DNA from: Rhodoferax sp.
Lineage (GTDB): Bacteria; Pseudomonadota; Gammaproteobacteria; Burkholderiales; Burkholderiaceae_C
Assembly (NCBI RefSeq): GCF_028715765.1
Contig: NZ_JAQURE010000009.1
Span: forward strand, 1 to 64,000
Reading direction: 5' to 3'
DNA: 64,000 nt
Within the stretch, counting starts at the first letter, position 1, and each line of letters begins with the position of its first letter. The notes beneath the pieces are model-generated. The model worked only from the letters and a program-made list of their open reading frames with translations, had not been told where the DNA came from and did not search any database. Below, one piece after another: positions 1 to 7,968 of this stretch. The translations under genes and the position numbers were made by a program.

Positions 1-121
1 GGCTTTGGCACGACGGCGACGAAAGTGGTTTGAGGGCCTTTGGGCTCAAGCTGAAATTGACCCAAGTCTGCACAAGTTCGGACTCGCTTGAAACATCGAA
101 ATCTCTAATGGATTATCTGGG
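1..121. other. window edge upstream of the type ISP fragment
   Basis: No complete gene is visible here. Two frames are open from the left edge. One, in frame with the downstream gene, stops at the TGA at 89-91. The other stops at the TGA at 123-125, which overlaps the TTG start at 122. Either could be the 3' part of a broken or frame-shifted upstream half of the type ISP gene, but neither short translation shows a motif I recognise. The base composition is clearly less GC-rich than after about position 360. Confidence 0.4.
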
Positions 122-1015
122 TTGAACTTGAAAGCTGCAAAACCGGTGTTGAGCGTTTACCGTGCATTTGACTTGCGTTACATGCTTTATGGCGATTACG
201 CGTTTGACTACCCACGAAGTGAAATCAATGATTTACTTTCTCATGGGTCGCCTGCTTTGGTCACAACGAAACAAACAAAAGAAGAGTTTGCTGCGCTTGT
301 GATTGACAAACCGGCCGCACAGCACAAATTAGTTACGCCTTATGACGGTAGTTATGTGTCGCCTTTGTACCTGTCAGGCGCCACGCCCAACCTCGCTCCC
401 GACTTCCTGGCCGCACTGGCGCAAGCCTTGCGCCGCCCGGTGACGCAGCCGCACGGCCTGCCTGAAGGTGTCACGCCCGAGGACGTGCTGGCTTACGTTT
501 ACGCGGTGCTGCACGCACCCAGCTACCGCAGCCGCTACGCCGGCTTCCTGAAAAGCGACTTTCCCAGAATTCCATTAACAAATCAGGCTCTAGCGCTTAC
601 AGATAAAGCGCATGCAGCTATTGATTTTGAATCAACCTGGCGCGCTCTGCTGCCCTTGGGTCAGCAATTGATTGATCTGCACCTGCTTAAAAATGTGCCC
701 ACCAACGCACGCGTCAAGTTTGCGGTGCAGGGCAGCAATGAGGTGGAGAAACCCCGGTTTGAAGTCTGCAACGGCAGTGGCCGTGTCTGGATCAACGCCA
801 GCCAGTACTTTGAGGGCGTGCCTTTTGACACCTGGCAGTTCAAGGTAGGTGGCTACCAGGTGTGTGAAAAGTGGCTCAAAGACCGCAAAGGCCGCCAACT
901 CGACTTTGCTGACATCCAGCACTACAGCCGAGTTGTGGCAGCCCTCACGCGCACCCGTGAGCTGATGCAAGAGATTGACACTGTGGCCAATGGCCAACTC
1001 TGGCCGCTGGCGTAG
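122..1015 (+). CDS. C-terminal part of a type ISP restriction-modification enzyme (probable remnant)
   Basis: The 297-residue product matches only the C-terminal specificity region of single-chain type ISP enzymes. It has a YRAFDLRY-type segment at the start, YAVLHAPSYRSRYAGFLK followed by DFPRIP near residue 150, and the hallmark GGYQVCEKWLKDRKGR near residue 247. No nuclease, helicase or methyltransferase motifs are present, so it cannot be a full enzyme. The frame is closed by a stop at 89-91 and the proposed start is a TTG. The simplest reading is a truncated or frame-shifted gene whose front half lies outside the window. Residues about 153-171 are encoded by an in-frame copy of the interspersed palindromic repeat. 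They sit where the family normally goes directly from DFPRIPLT to the helix preceding LHLL. Low-GC codons in the first 75 residues suggest horizontal origin. Confidence 0.75.
   Translation: MNLKAAKPVLSVYRAFDLRYMLYGDYAFDYPRSEINDLLSHGSPALVTTKQTKEEFAALVIDKPAAQHKLVTPYDGSYVSPLYLSGATPNLAPDFLAALAQALRRPVTQPHGLPEGVTPEDVLAYVYAVLHAPSYRSRYAGFLKSDFPRIPLTNQALALTDKAHAAIDFESTWRALLPLGQQLIDLHLLKNVPTNARVKFAVQGSNEVEKPRFEVCNGSGRVWINASQYFEGVPFDTWQFKVGGYQVCEKWLKDRKGRQLDFADIQHYSRVVAALTRTRELMQEIDTVANGQLWPLA
578..632 (-). repeat. palindromic interspersed repeat, copy inside type ISP fragment
   Basis: This is a reverse-orientation copy with the recognisable pieces CTCTAGCGCTTA, AAAGCGCATGCAGCTATTG and ATTTTGA. It is read through in frame and contributes about 19 residues to the host protein. 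Confidence 0.8.
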
Positions 1016-1085
1016 CCTTGTTATAGGCACGAAACCAGCCTATACCCCTGGGTTGAAGCGCCGAGATCAACGGCAATTGCATCTG

Positions 1086-1376
1086 CTAAAGGTGGCGTGG
1101 CGCATCCATGCGGTCATGCAAGATGCGAACAACGGCAATGCCGTAGTCTGTGATGCGAAAGTAAATGACGTGCCGCTCGATACTGTGGCGACGATAGCCC
1201 TGTCGAATGTGGTCACAGGCTGGCGCAGTTCTGGGCGACTGCGCCAGGTCGGCAAAAGCCGTTGTCAGGTGGTCGGTGTAGCGATCAGCCTGGTCAATAC
1301 CCCAATGTTCGGCGGTGTAAGTCCAGATGTGTTCAAGATCAATCTCTGCGGCGGGGCTGAGCCGATATTCAGGCAT
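1086..1376 (-). CDS. parE: ParE-family toxin
   Basis: A 96-residue RelE/ParE-superfamily protein. It opens with MPEYRLSPAAEIDLEHIWTY and ends in the family's RHVIYFR and VVRILHDRMD strand pattern. In characterised ParE proteins the target is DNA gyrase. The ATG at 1374-1376 is chosen because it matches the family N-terminus. A longer reading of the same frame, starting at 1469, would run through the antitoxin gene. The start overlaps the end of the upstream antitoxin gene by 8 bp, the usual tight coupling of a toxin-antitoxin operon. It sits directly after the restriction-modification remnant, a common mobile neighbourhood. Confidence 0.9.
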   Translation of the reverse strand: MPEYRLSPAAEIDLEHIWTYTAEHWGIDQADRYTDHLTTAFADLAQSPRTAPACDHIRQGYRRHSIERHVIYFRITDYGIAVVRILHDRMDAPRHL

Positions 1377-1614
1377 GGGCAGCGCGCATTTTCTGCTTGA
1401 ACGCAGAAGCATCGAAAACTTGTGGCTCGCCGCTGGCCTCGCCTTCAACCAGCGCCTGCCGGATGACATCAGTCTCCAAGCTGCGCTCTTGTTCGCGCCG
1501 GATCAGGTCGCGGATGTATTCGCTGTCGTTGGTGTAAAGACCTAAGTGAATTTGCGTTTTGATCCAGTTGTCTTGCTGGTCAGTCAAGGTGATGGTTTTT
1601 CGCAAAGTTGCCAT
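1369..1614 (-). CDS. parD: ParD-family antitoxin
   Basis: An 81-residue ribbon-helix-helix antitoxin of the CC2985/ParD type. The N-terminal part (MATLRKTITLTDQQDNWIK, then LGLYTNDSEYIRDLIRR) is the DNA-binding RHH fold. The C-terminal tail would wrap the ParE toxin. It is the first gene of the parDE operon and its last codons overlap parE by 8 bp. Antitoxins of this family normally repress their own promoter, which should lie in the roughly 90 bp upstream (1615-1704), before the carbonic anhydrase gene. I see no operator there that I would defend. Confidence 0.9.
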   Translation of the reverse strand: MATLRKTITLTDQQDNWIKTQIHLGLYTNDSEYIRDLIRREQERSLETDVIRQALVEGEASGEPQVFDASAFKQKMRAAHA

Positions 1615-1704
1615 GGTGTCGCTTTCCAGGTTGGAGTCAAGGGTGTGATCGATTCATGCTGCTAATGCATTGTTACGCAGAATCGCTGCCAATTTCCTCT
1701 GGCC

Positions 1705-3105
1705 TTACTGCGCCTCGCGCACTGGCCGGCCATTCACAGGTTGCACCGGGCGGGCGTTGTTGGGGAACAGCTGCTGGAACAGGCGGATTTGCTCTTTGCT
1801 GAGCTGGGTGGGGGTTTTCAGCACCATCCACAGCACGCCTTCGGTGCAGGGGGGGGTGGTGAGAGAGCCTATGAACTGGTAGTAACGCTGGTCTTTGGGC
1901 AGCAACAGGTTCATGTCTATCAGGCCACCGGGCATGCGCACCCGGTCATTCAGGTCAAGCGGCATGTAGGTCCACACGGTGTTGATCAGCGGGTTGGCCA
2001 CACCGGGGTCGAGCAGCACGGCCACCACGGCCAGTTGCCCCTCGTTATTTTTGTGCACCAGGTGCGCCACCATGGCGTAGTTGCGGTAGTTCACCTGCTC
2101 TTCAGACGGGGTGTGAAAGTGAAACTGCACCAGTTTGTAGACCGAGCCGCGCACGGTCAGGGTGTTGTCGCCATACAAATCCACCTGGATGGTGTGGCCG
2201 TTGTTGACCACCGTGCCGCTGGAGGCGCTGTAGTTGAACTGCAGTGGCTCGGCAGGCCCTTGCAGGGTCATGGACTCTTCAATGTTGATGGGCGACTGGC
2301 GTTTGCCGATGGCGCACACATTGAATTCAGACTTGAGGTTGCCCCAGGCTTGCGGGCCGTTTTCGCCCTCGTAAGCCCAATGCGGCTCGCCCACATGGCC
2401 GCTGTTGCCATGAGCATCGGCAGCGGCGGAGGCTTCGTGCCCCGTCAAGGCGGCGGCTTTGGTCTGGATGTAGTCGCGGCTGGCACGCGGGTTGATCACT
2501 GGGGTGTGCGCCGGTGCGGCGTGTGCCACGGCGGCGGTGCGCGGGCGTGCCACTGCGGCTGCGGGCGTGTGCACTGGCGCGGCATGGGCGGCTGCCACTG
2601 GGGCAGCTTCTTCAGGTGCCGCGGCTTCAGGCGCTGCATGGGCGTTGGCGGCGGCCTTGCTCGGGCTGGCTTTGGCCACAGGTTTGGCAGCGGCTTTGGC
2701 GGCAGGTTTATCAGCGGCTGGTGTGGGTTTGTCAGTCACCACCAGGGTGAGTTTTTTGCGGCCGATCAGCTTGTCGCGCAAGGCGGCTTTGATGTCCACT
2801 GCCAAGTCTTTGCCCTCGGATGCGGGGTCTGACGCCGCTTCAGCCGACGCTTTGGCCGGGCTGGCTTTTTTGACGGTATGAGCTGGTGCGGCTTCGTGCG
2901 TGGGCTCGGCCGCATGGCTGCGGGGCAGTACCAGCCCGGCCAACATCAGCCAGCTCAAAGCCAGCAGCGCCAGCCGCACCCTGTGGCGCGAGGGCACCGG
3001 CAAATGGCCTTTGACCCGCGCGGTCAACCCAGCTTCTGGGGTACAAGAACGCTGTGCAACGGGTTGCAAAATGGGTTGCGCAAGGGGGCTAAATATGTTT
3101 TTCAT
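1705..3105 (-). CDS. periplasmic alpha-carbonic anhydrase with long Ala/Pro-rich N-terminal extension
   Basis: Zinc enzyme interconverting CO2 and bicarbonate. The catalytic domain starts near residue 242 (HWAYEG) and carries QSPINI, the two zinc histidines of FHFHTPSEE (H329, H331), the third zinc histidine in MVAHLVH (H348), and GSLTTPPCTEG. C263 and C420 can form the conserved disulfide. A hydrophobic segment at about residues 44-60 followed by SHA-A looks like a secretion signal, although its n-region is unusually long. Residues about 66-235 are a low-complexity Ala/Pro/Lys/His linker that makes the protein nearly twice the family's usual 220-250 residues. The start at 3105 is the only ATG before the signal. 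It is divergent from ruvB, 135 bp apart. Confidence 0.9.
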   Translation of the reverse strand: MKNIFSPLAQPILQPVAQRSCTPEAGLTARVKGHLPVPSRHRVRLALLALSWLMLAGLVLPRSHAAEPTHEAAPAHTVKKASPAKASAEAASDPASEGKDLAVDIKAALRDKLIGRKKLTLVVTDKPTPAADKPAAKAAAKPVAKASPSKAAANAHAAPEAAAPEEAAPVAAAHAAPVHTPAAAVARPRTAAVAHAAPAHTPVINPRASRDYIQTKAAALTGHEASAAADAHGNSGHVGEPHWAYEGENGPQAWGNLKSEFNVCAIGKRQSPINIEESMTLQGPAEPLQFNYSASSGTVVNNGHTIQVDLYGDNTLTVRGSVYKLVQFHFHTPSEEQVNYRNYAMVAHLVHKNNEGQLAVVAVLLDPGVANPLINTVWTYMPLDLNDRVRMPGGLIDMNLLLPKDQRYYQFIGSLTTPPCTEGVLWMVLKTPTQLSKEQIRLFQQLFPNNARPVQPVNGRPVREAQ

Positions 3106-3240
3106 GGCAGGCGTGGCTCAAGGGCGGGCAAAAGTGAGGGTCTTTAGTTCTTTATATCGGCAAAGGGCGGCGGTAGCTTAATCTGGCAATACTGCAACGC
3201 GGCGCTATAGTGCCATTTTGTTCCTCACACTGAGTCCGCT

Positions 3241-4332
3241 TTGAGTATCCAAACCGACGATTTTGCCCCTGCGCCCGCCAAACGGGTGGTGTCTAACGCG
3301 CCCGCATCCCCCAACGAGGAGGCCATCGAGCGAGCCTTGCGCCCCAAGCTGCTCGATGACTATGTGGGGCAGGTCAAGGCGCGTGAGCAGCTTGAAATCT
3401 TCATCAGCGCGGCCAAAAAGCGCGACGAAGCGCTAGACCATGTGCTGCTGTTTGGCCCACCTGGCCTGGGCAAAACCACGCTGAGCCACATCATTGCCGC
3501 CGAGCTTGGCGTCAACTTGCGCCAAACCAGCGGCCCCGTGCTGGAAAAGCCCAAAGACCTGGCTGCGCTGCTGACCAATCTGGAAAAAAACGATGTGCTG
3601 TTCATCGACGAAATTCACCGACTTTCACCAGTGGTAGAAGAAATTCTGTACCCTGCGCTGGAAGACTACAAGATCGACATCATGATTGGCGAAGGGCCTG
3701 CCGCACGCAGCATCAAGCTCGACTTGCAGCCCTTCACCCTGGTGGGCGCCACCACCCGCGCGGGCATGCTGACCAACCCGCTGCGCGACCGCTTTGGCAT
3801 CGTGGCGCGGTTGGAGTTTTACACCCCGGAAGAGTTAGCGCGCATTGTCAAGCGCAGTGCGGGCTTGCTCAATGTGCCGACCGACGAGCAAGGCGGCTTT
3901 GAGATTGCCAGGCGTTCACGCGGCACGCCACGCATTGCCAACCGCTTGCTGCGCCGGGTGCGCGACTATGCCGATGTCAAAGGCCGTGGCGAGATCACGC
4001 TGGACATTGCCAACCGCGCCTTGCAGATGCTTGATGTAGACCCGCAGGGTTTTGACTTGATGGATCGCAAGTTGCTTGAGGCGGTGATTCACCGCTTTGA
4101 CGGCGGCCCGGTCGGGCTGGACAACATTGCCGCCAGCATTGGCGAAGAGCGTGAAACCATTGAAGACGTGATCGAGCCCTATTTGATTCAGCAAGGCTAC
4201 TTGCAGCGCACCCCGCGTGGGCGCATTGCCACGCTGGCCGCGTATCGGCATTTGGGGGTCACGCCGCCAGCCAACCAGGGTGCGATTCAAGTTGATGTGG
4301 ACTTATTCCCTCGCCCCTTGGGAGAGGGCTAG
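3241..4332 (+). CDS. ruvB: Holliday junction branch-migration helicase RuvB
   Basis: AAA+ motor of the RuvAB complex, which drives branch migration of Holliday junctions during recombinational repair. Walker [10 protein letters not shown] is at residues 72-80 and Walker B FIDEIH at 121-126. These are followed by the sensor region and the C-terminal winged helix ending at QVDVDLF. A TTG start at 3241 is used because the product then begins MSIQTDDF as in relatives; only a weak GAG precedes it. ruvA and ruvC are not adjacent. The last residues (PRPLGEG) and the stop codon are encoded by a GC-rich dyad at 4308-4328, so the C-terminal tail looks like an add-on after the normal DLF end. Confidence 0.97.
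   Translation: MSIQTDDFAPAPAKRVVSNAPASPNEEAIERALRPKLLDDYVGQVKAREQLEIFISAAKKRDEALDHVLLFGPPGLGKTTLSHIIAAELGVNLRQTSGPVLEKPKDLAALLTNLEKNDVLFIDEIHRLSPVVEEILYPALEDYKIDIMIGEGPAARSIKLDLQPFTLVGATTRAGMLTNPLRDRFGIVARLEFYTPEELARIVKRSAGLLNVPTDEQGGFEIARRSRGTPRIANRLLRRVRDYADVKGRGEITLDIANRALQMLDVDPQGFDLMDRKLLEAVIHRFDGGPVGLDNIAASIGEERETIEDVIEPYLIQQGYLQRTPRGRIATLAAYRHLGVTPPANQGAIQVDVDLFPRPLGEG
4308..4328. repeat. GC-rich dyad forming the 3' end of ruvB
   Basis: The segment has C-rich and G-rich half-sites (CCCTCGCCCC then GGGAGAGGG) and is followed by AGGGTGAGGG. Similar dyads are common scattered hairpins in proteobacterial genomes. Here the dyad overlaps the last codons and lies just before the stop of ruvB. 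It could act as a transcript-end hairpin between the convergent ruvB and phosphatase genes. Confidence 0.5.
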
Positions 4333-4388
4333 GGTGAGGGCTAGAGAGCGGGAGTAAAACCCGCTGCACATCAGTTTGAACGCAGCCC

Positions 4389-5027
4389 TTACACACTGCC
4401 CTCGTCCAGCACCGCCGCTTCCAGGTGCCGGGTGTCGCCCCAACCGACCAGCGTGAAGCCTTCAGGCGTCCACAGCAAGCGGTTGATGGCGGCGTTGCCC
4501 AGGTGCCAGCTGCGGGGCGCTTGCAGCGCTTGCCCGGTGGCCAAACGGTAGAGCTGGTCGAGCACACCACCGTGCGCCACCAGCACAATTTGGCCACCCA
4601 TGTGCCGGTTTGCCAATGTTGACGCAATCTGGCTGATGCGCTCACGCACCGTCAGCAACGACTCGCCCCCGGGCGGTGTCCACTCGGGGTCGCGCTGGCG
4701 CCAAAGCAGTGCCTCCTCTGGGTAGCGGGTGTCAAGCTCGGCGTAGGTGTGGCCCTCAAAGCTGCCAAAAGCGCGCTCGCGCAAGGCTGGCTCTGCCACC
4801 AGCGGCGCCTGGGTGGCGTGGGCAATGGCGTTGGCGGTTTGCCAGGCGCGCAGCAGGTCGCTGGCGTAAACCGCATCAATGGCTTCGTCGCGCAGTGCCT
4901 GAGCCACTTGGCCAGCTTGCCAGATGCCTTGCTCGTTGAGGGCAATGTCGGTGTGGCCTTGCAGGCGGGTCTGGGCGTTCCAGGCGGTTTCGCCATGGCG
5001 GATGACGATCAATCGGGTGGCTTGCAT
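4389..5027 (-). CDS. histidine phosphatase family protein (phosphoglycerate mutase-like)
   Basis: A 212-residue member of the branch that includes GpmB and CobC. The phosphohistidine loop RHGETAWN is at residues 10-17 (H11). R60 lies in SDLLRAWQTA, the acid E84 in RERAFGSFEG, and the second catalytic histidine is H152 in VAHGGVLD. It hydrolyses or transfers phosphate through a histidine intermediate; the substrate cannot be told from sequence. The stop is convergent with ruvB. It lies 12 bp downstream of the DUF4136 lipoprotein gene and is probably co-transcribed with it. Confidence 0.9.
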   Translation of the reverse strand: MQATRLIVIRHGETAWNAQTRLQGHTDIALNEQGIWQAGQVAQALRDEAIDAVYASDLLRAWQTANAIAHATQAPLVAEPALRERAFGSFEGHTYAELDTRYPEEALLWRQRDPEWTPPGGESLLTVRERISQIASTLANRHMGGQIVLVAHGGVLDQLYRLATGQALQAPRSWHLGNAAINRLLWTPEGFTLVGWGDTRHLEAAVLDEGSV

Positions 5028-5039
5028 GGTGCGGGGGCT

Positions 5040-5648
5040 TTAGCGGGGAATGTCGATGTTGACCCGGCGCACCCCTTCGGGCGGGTTGGGGAAACCCTGC
5101 AGCGCAGCGTCCAGCAGGGCGGCCAACACGGTGGCGTGGTCGCTCCAAATGCCGTCGTGCGTGGCATGGCTCTCAAACACCACCGTTTGCTGGGCATTGC
5201 GCATGACCAGGCTCACCTGGCGCCAATAGTTGGTTTGCTGGGCGTCCAACCCCGGAAACAGCGCACCGCGGTTGCCAATGCTGACCGCACCGTTGCCAAA
5301 CACCCAGCCCAGCCCCACGCCAATGTTGACGCCGTTTTGACGCGGGTTGCTTTCTTGCCGCTGCACCGCGGTCACCTGCACGCTCAAAGCCGCAGCAGGT
5401 GAAAACTTCAGTCCTACTTTGGCCAAGGCTTGCTGTGCCAGTTGCTCCAGTTGGTCTTGGTCTGGGTTGTGCTGCTGCGAGGGCAGACGCTCAAAGCGGT
5501 AGCTGGCACCGGTGGCCACAGGTTGCGGGGCAAAGCTGTTGACCTGCGCATCAACCAGCCGGGTGCTGGCGCAGCCGGTGAGTGTAAATGCTATTGTTAA
5601 TATAGCTGCTTGCGCATATTTCATAAGCTCTAGAGGCATATTTTTCAT
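5040..5648 (-). CDS. DUF4136-type lipoprotein whose signal peptide derives from the interspersed repeat
   Basis: Predicted outer-membrane or periplasmic lipoprotein of about 202 residues. The lipobox is LTGC with Cys26. It is followed by a DUF4136-like domain (YRFERLPSQQ near the start, glycine-rich middle, C-terminal VNIDIPR). The start at 5648 is preceded by GAG at a plausible distance; an internal ATG at 5624 is an alternative. Residues about 1-21, which form the n- and h-regions of the signal peptide, are encoded by a well-preserved copy of the palindromic repeat (5586-5646). The export signal therefore appears to have been created by the insertion. The longer reading from 5720 lacks a signal peptide at its N-terminus. 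Confidence 0.75.
   Translation of the reverse strand: MKNMPLELMKYAQAAILTIAFTLTGCASTRLVDAQVNSFAPQPVATGASYRFERLPSQQHNPDQDQLEQLAQQALAKVGLKFSPAAALSVQVTAVQRQESNPRQNGVNIGVGLGWVFGNGAVSIGNRGALFPGLDAQQTNYWRQVSLVMRNAQQTVVFESHATHDGIWSDHATVLAALLDAALQGFPNPPEGVRRVNIDIPR
5586..5646 (+). repeat. palindromic interspersed repeat, copy supplying a lipoprotein signal peptide
   Basis: A forward copy with ATAGCTGCTTGCGC and AAGCTCTAGAGGCATA clearly preserved. The opposite strand is translated as the first ~21 residues of the DUF4136 lipoprotein. Confidence 0.85.
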
Positions 5649-5737
5649 ATAAGTTCTCAAACGTGGCAGTGGCTTGAAGTGCCCCTGTAAAAAGTACGAA
5701 CAGCGAACAATAGCGAACAACTGCGAACCTGTGTGGC

Positions 5738-6712
5738 TTACAGCTGCACCAGCGCTACGCCGGTCAAGCTGGGCAGGGGCAAGTCTTCGGTATCAAAGGC
5801 AATGTCACCCTGTGGGTCGGCCACGCCGGTGCACTGCACGCCCTTGAAGTCGTAGTGTTTACCGTCCATCAGGTGCGACGGCACCACGTTTTGCAGCGCG
5901 GTGAACATGGTCTCGGTGCGGCCGGGGTACTGGCGCTCCCACTGGTTGACCATGCGTTTGATCTCCTGGCGTTGCAGGTTTTCCTGGCTGCCGCACAGGC
6001 TGCACGGGATGATGGGGAACTGCCGGTGCGCGGCCCAGGCAATCAGGTCTTTTTCTGCCACATGCGCCAGTGGGCGGATCACCACATGACCACCGTCGTC
6101 GCTCACCAGCTTGGGCGGCATGCCCTTGAGCTTGCCGGCAAAAAACATGTTCAGGAAAAAGGTGTGCAACATGTCGTCGCGGTGGTGGCCCAGGGCAATT
6201 TTGGTGATCTTGAGTCGGTCGGCCACGCCGTACAAAATGCCCCGGCGCAGACGGCTGCACAGGCTGCACATGGTTTTGCCCTCGGGCACCACTTTTTTGA
6301 CAATGCTGTAGGTGTCCTGGGTTTCGATGTGGTACTCAATGCCCAGTTTGCTCAGGTACTCGGGCAAGATGTGCGCCGGAAAGCCGGGCTGTTTTTGGTC
6401 CAGGTTCACCGCCATGATGTCAAAGTGAATGGGGGCACGGTGTTGCAGTTTCAGCAAGATGTCAAGCAGGCCAAAGCTGTCTTTGCCGCCGCTCACACAC
6501 ACCATCACGCGGTCGCCTTCTTCGATCATGTTGAAGTCGATGATGGCTTGGCCGACCTGGCGGCACAGGCGCTTTTCCAGCTTGTGCACCTCGCGTTCGA
6601 TTTTGATTTTTTGAGCGGCAGTGGGGGCTGTGGGCGCGGGTGCGGTGTGTGCCGCTTCAGGCGCAGTCAGCGTGTCGGTGGGGGTATCGTTGTCAGTCCA
6701 GGGAGCGTTCAT
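5738..6712 (-). CDS. ttcA: tRNA 2-thiocytidine(32) synthetase TtcA
   Basis: PP-loop ATPase that thiolates C32 of tRNA using an iron-sulfur cluster. With the start at 6712 (MNAPWTD) the PP-loop SGGKDS is at residues 74-79. The cluster cysteines are C149 and C152 (TMCSLCSR) and C240 (PCSLCG). The 88-residue spacing between the second and third equals that of the E. coli enzyme. A GTG at 6724 in the same frame would overlap the stop of the upstream PIN gene as GTGA. I prefer the ATG because the family starts there. The gene lies 8 bp downstream of the PIN toxin gene, so ttcA may be read through from the toxin-antitoxin promoter. Confidence 0.95.
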   Translation of the reverse strand: MNAPWTDNDTPTDTLTAPEAAHTAPAPTAPTAAQKIKIEREVHKLEKRLCRQVGQAIIDFNMIEEGDRVMVCVSGGKDSFGLLDILLKLQHRAPIHFDIMAVNLDQKQPGFPAHILPEYLSKLGIEYHIETQDTYSIVKKVVPEGKTMCSLCSRLRRGILYGVADRLKITKIALGHHRDDMLHTFFLNMFFAGKLKGMPPKLVSDDGGHVVIRPLAHVAEKDLIAWAAHRQFPIIPCSLCGSQENLQRQEIKRMVNQWERQYPGRTETMFTALQNVVPSHLMDGKHYDFKGVQCTGVADPQGDIAFDTEDLPLPSLTGVALVQL

Positions 6713-6720
6713 GGGGTGTT

Positions 6721-7134
6721 TCACAAGGCTTGCAAGGCTAAAAATTGCGTGGGGGTGTAGGCGCGCACCGGGCTTTGGGCAAAGTCTTTCAGATTGCGGG
6801 TGATGATGGCCTGCGCCCCGGCTTGGTGGGCGCTGTAGGCCAGCACGGCATCTTCAAAATCAGTCATGTCACTTTTGACAGCGGCATCCAGCACATAACG
6901 CGTCACTTTGGCCAACTCCATGACTTGTAGAAAATTCGCTATGGCTTGTCTGGCCCCGGCTTCTCCCAAGGTGCGCCGAGTGACGTAGTGCAGATTGGTC
7001 AATGTGGTTGCGCAAAGTAGGCCAGTGTGGGCCGAGACTTCAGCCAGAGCGACGACCATGGCCGATTCTTTGATAAAAGGCTCGCGCCTCAAAATCACAT
7101 CGAGAATGACATTGGTATCAAAACATAGGTGCAT
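6721..7134 (-). CDS. PIN-domain toxin (VapC-like)
   Basis: A 137-residue PIN-fold ribonuclease. The first acidic residue is D7 in FDTNVILD, and a second acidic cluster is [12 protein letters not shown] near residue 92, followed by [10 protein letters not shown]. Such toxins cleave tRNA or rRNA when freed from their antitoxin. The probable antitoxin gene lies 31 bp upstream in the same orientation. The stop is close to or overlaps the start of ttcA, so the pair sits directly in front of a tRNA-modification gene. Known VapC targets are RNAs, but a functional link to TtcA is only a thought. Confidence 0.88.
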   Translation of the reverse strand: MHLCFDTNVILDVILRREPFIKESAMVVALAEVSAHTGLLCATTLTNLHYVTRRTLGEAGARQAIANFLQVMELAKVTRYVLDAAVKSDMTDFEDAVLAYSAHQAGAQAIITRNLKDFAQSPVRAYTPTQFLALQAL

Positions 7135-7165
7135 GGCAAATCCGTCGCGGGTTTAACCCTGATGA

Positions 7166-7471
7166 TCATTTTGGGGAGTGTTTTTTTTCTAGGTATTGGT
7201 AATAGTCTTCCTCGGTCGGCGGCGGACTGCCGTCTGTGGGGCAGGCAATACCAATCAGACTGCGGGTGAATGGCCCCAGCTTCTGCTCCCAATCAGCGTC
7301 ATCGGTGCTGGGGGCTGCTTGGGCTGGACGATCTTTGTCTTGAGTGAAGTGCCCAAGCGCCGCAAAGTAGTTGGCCACCATTTGCGAGACCGAACTGCCA
7401 TGGGCAGCGGCATAATTTTTGGCGCTGGTAATGAGCGACTCGTCCATGCGCAAGGTGAGTTTTTGGTTCAT
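7166..7471 (-). CDS. antitoxin of the PIN toxin pair (DUF6364-like, ribbon-helix-helix)
   Basis: A 101-residue protein beginning MNQKLTLRMDESLITSAKNY, a ribbon-helix-helix N-terminus typical of the DUF6364 antitoxins found upstream of PIN toxins. The acidic C-terminal half probably wraps the toxin. The start at 7471 fits the family; the frame is open to 7579 but that stretch has no family resemblance. An inverted repeat GACGTAC...GTACGTC lies 10-40 bp upstream and overlaps a probable -10 box, as expected for autorepression. Confidence 0.82.
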   Translation of the reverse strand: MNQKLTLRMDESLITSAKNYAAAHGSSVSQMVANYFAALGHFTQDKDRPAQAAPSTDDADWEQKLGPFTRSLIGIACPTDGSPPPTEEDYYQYLEKKHSPK

Positions 7472-7481
7472 GTGGTGGGGT

Positions 7482-7528
7482 GACGTACTGAGTTTCAATA
7501 ATTGTACGTCTGGCTCAATGAGGGGCAA
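7482..7528 (-). promoter_or_regulatory. promoter and candidate operator of the PIN toxin-antitoxin pair
   Basis: On the minus strand TTGCCC (7523-7528), a 16-nt spacer and TACAAT (7501-7506) form a plausible sigma-70 promoter. Two perfect 7-bp arms, GACGTAC at 7482-7488 and GTACGTC at 7504-7510, flank the start region. One arm overlaps the -10 box, which suits binding by the RHH antitoxin. Confidence 0.55.
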
Positions 7529-7532
7529 ACCC

Positions 7533-7913
7533 TTACCACTGCCCCGTCTCCATGCGAATGGCCACTTCGCAGTCGGCAAAAATTTCTAGCTTGGCAATTT
7601 TCACCCGCACGCCTTTCACATTGGGCAGCTGCATCAGGCGGTGGCACAGCTTGCCGATCAAGGTTTCGAGCAGGTTGACGTGCTCTGCGGTGCATTCGTC
7701 AATGATGATGGTGCGCACCTTGCGGTAGTCCAGCACATGGCAAATGTCGTCGTCGTGGGGCAGCAGCGGCTGCGCGCCCAGGCTCAACTCGGTGTCTACC
7801 TGAATCGGCTGCGGGGCTTGCTTTTCAGCCTCCAGAATGCCCAGGTTGGCATCAAAGCGCAGACCAGTCAGCGTGAGGGTTTGCAGGCCTTGGTGGTAGG
7901 TGATGGGGGTCAT
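7533..7913 (-). CDS. folB: dihydroneopterin aldolase FolB
   Basis: A 126-residue enzyme of folate synthesis that converts dihydroneopterin to 6-hydroxymethyl-dihydropterin and glycolaldehyde. The family pattern is visible: LTLTGLRFDANLGILEAEK near the start, PIQVDTEL, the DYRKVRTIIIDE helix, and the LLETLIGKL segment. The ATG at 7911-7913 gives the normal N-terminus (MTPITYHQG). It lies 55 bp downstream of a pteridine-reductase-like SDR in the same direction, which makes a small pterin/folate operon likely. Confidence 0.92.
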   Translation of the reverse strand: MTPITYHQGLQTLTLTGLRFDANLGILEAEKQAPQPIQVDTELSLGAQPLLPHDDDICHVLDYRKVRTIIIDECTAEHVNLLETLIGKLCHRLMQLPNVKGVRVKIAKLEIFADCEVAIRMETGQW

Positions 7914-7968
7914 GGTGTGGGTGGGGAGTTTGTCAATGAGAACGGTGCATGCGCCAACTCGGCGTGCC

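Noticed and set aside
1741-2832. 363-residue open frame on the plus strand
   Set aside because: It is antisense to carbonic anhydrase. The Gly/Cys-rich end mirrors the Ala/Pro linker codons.
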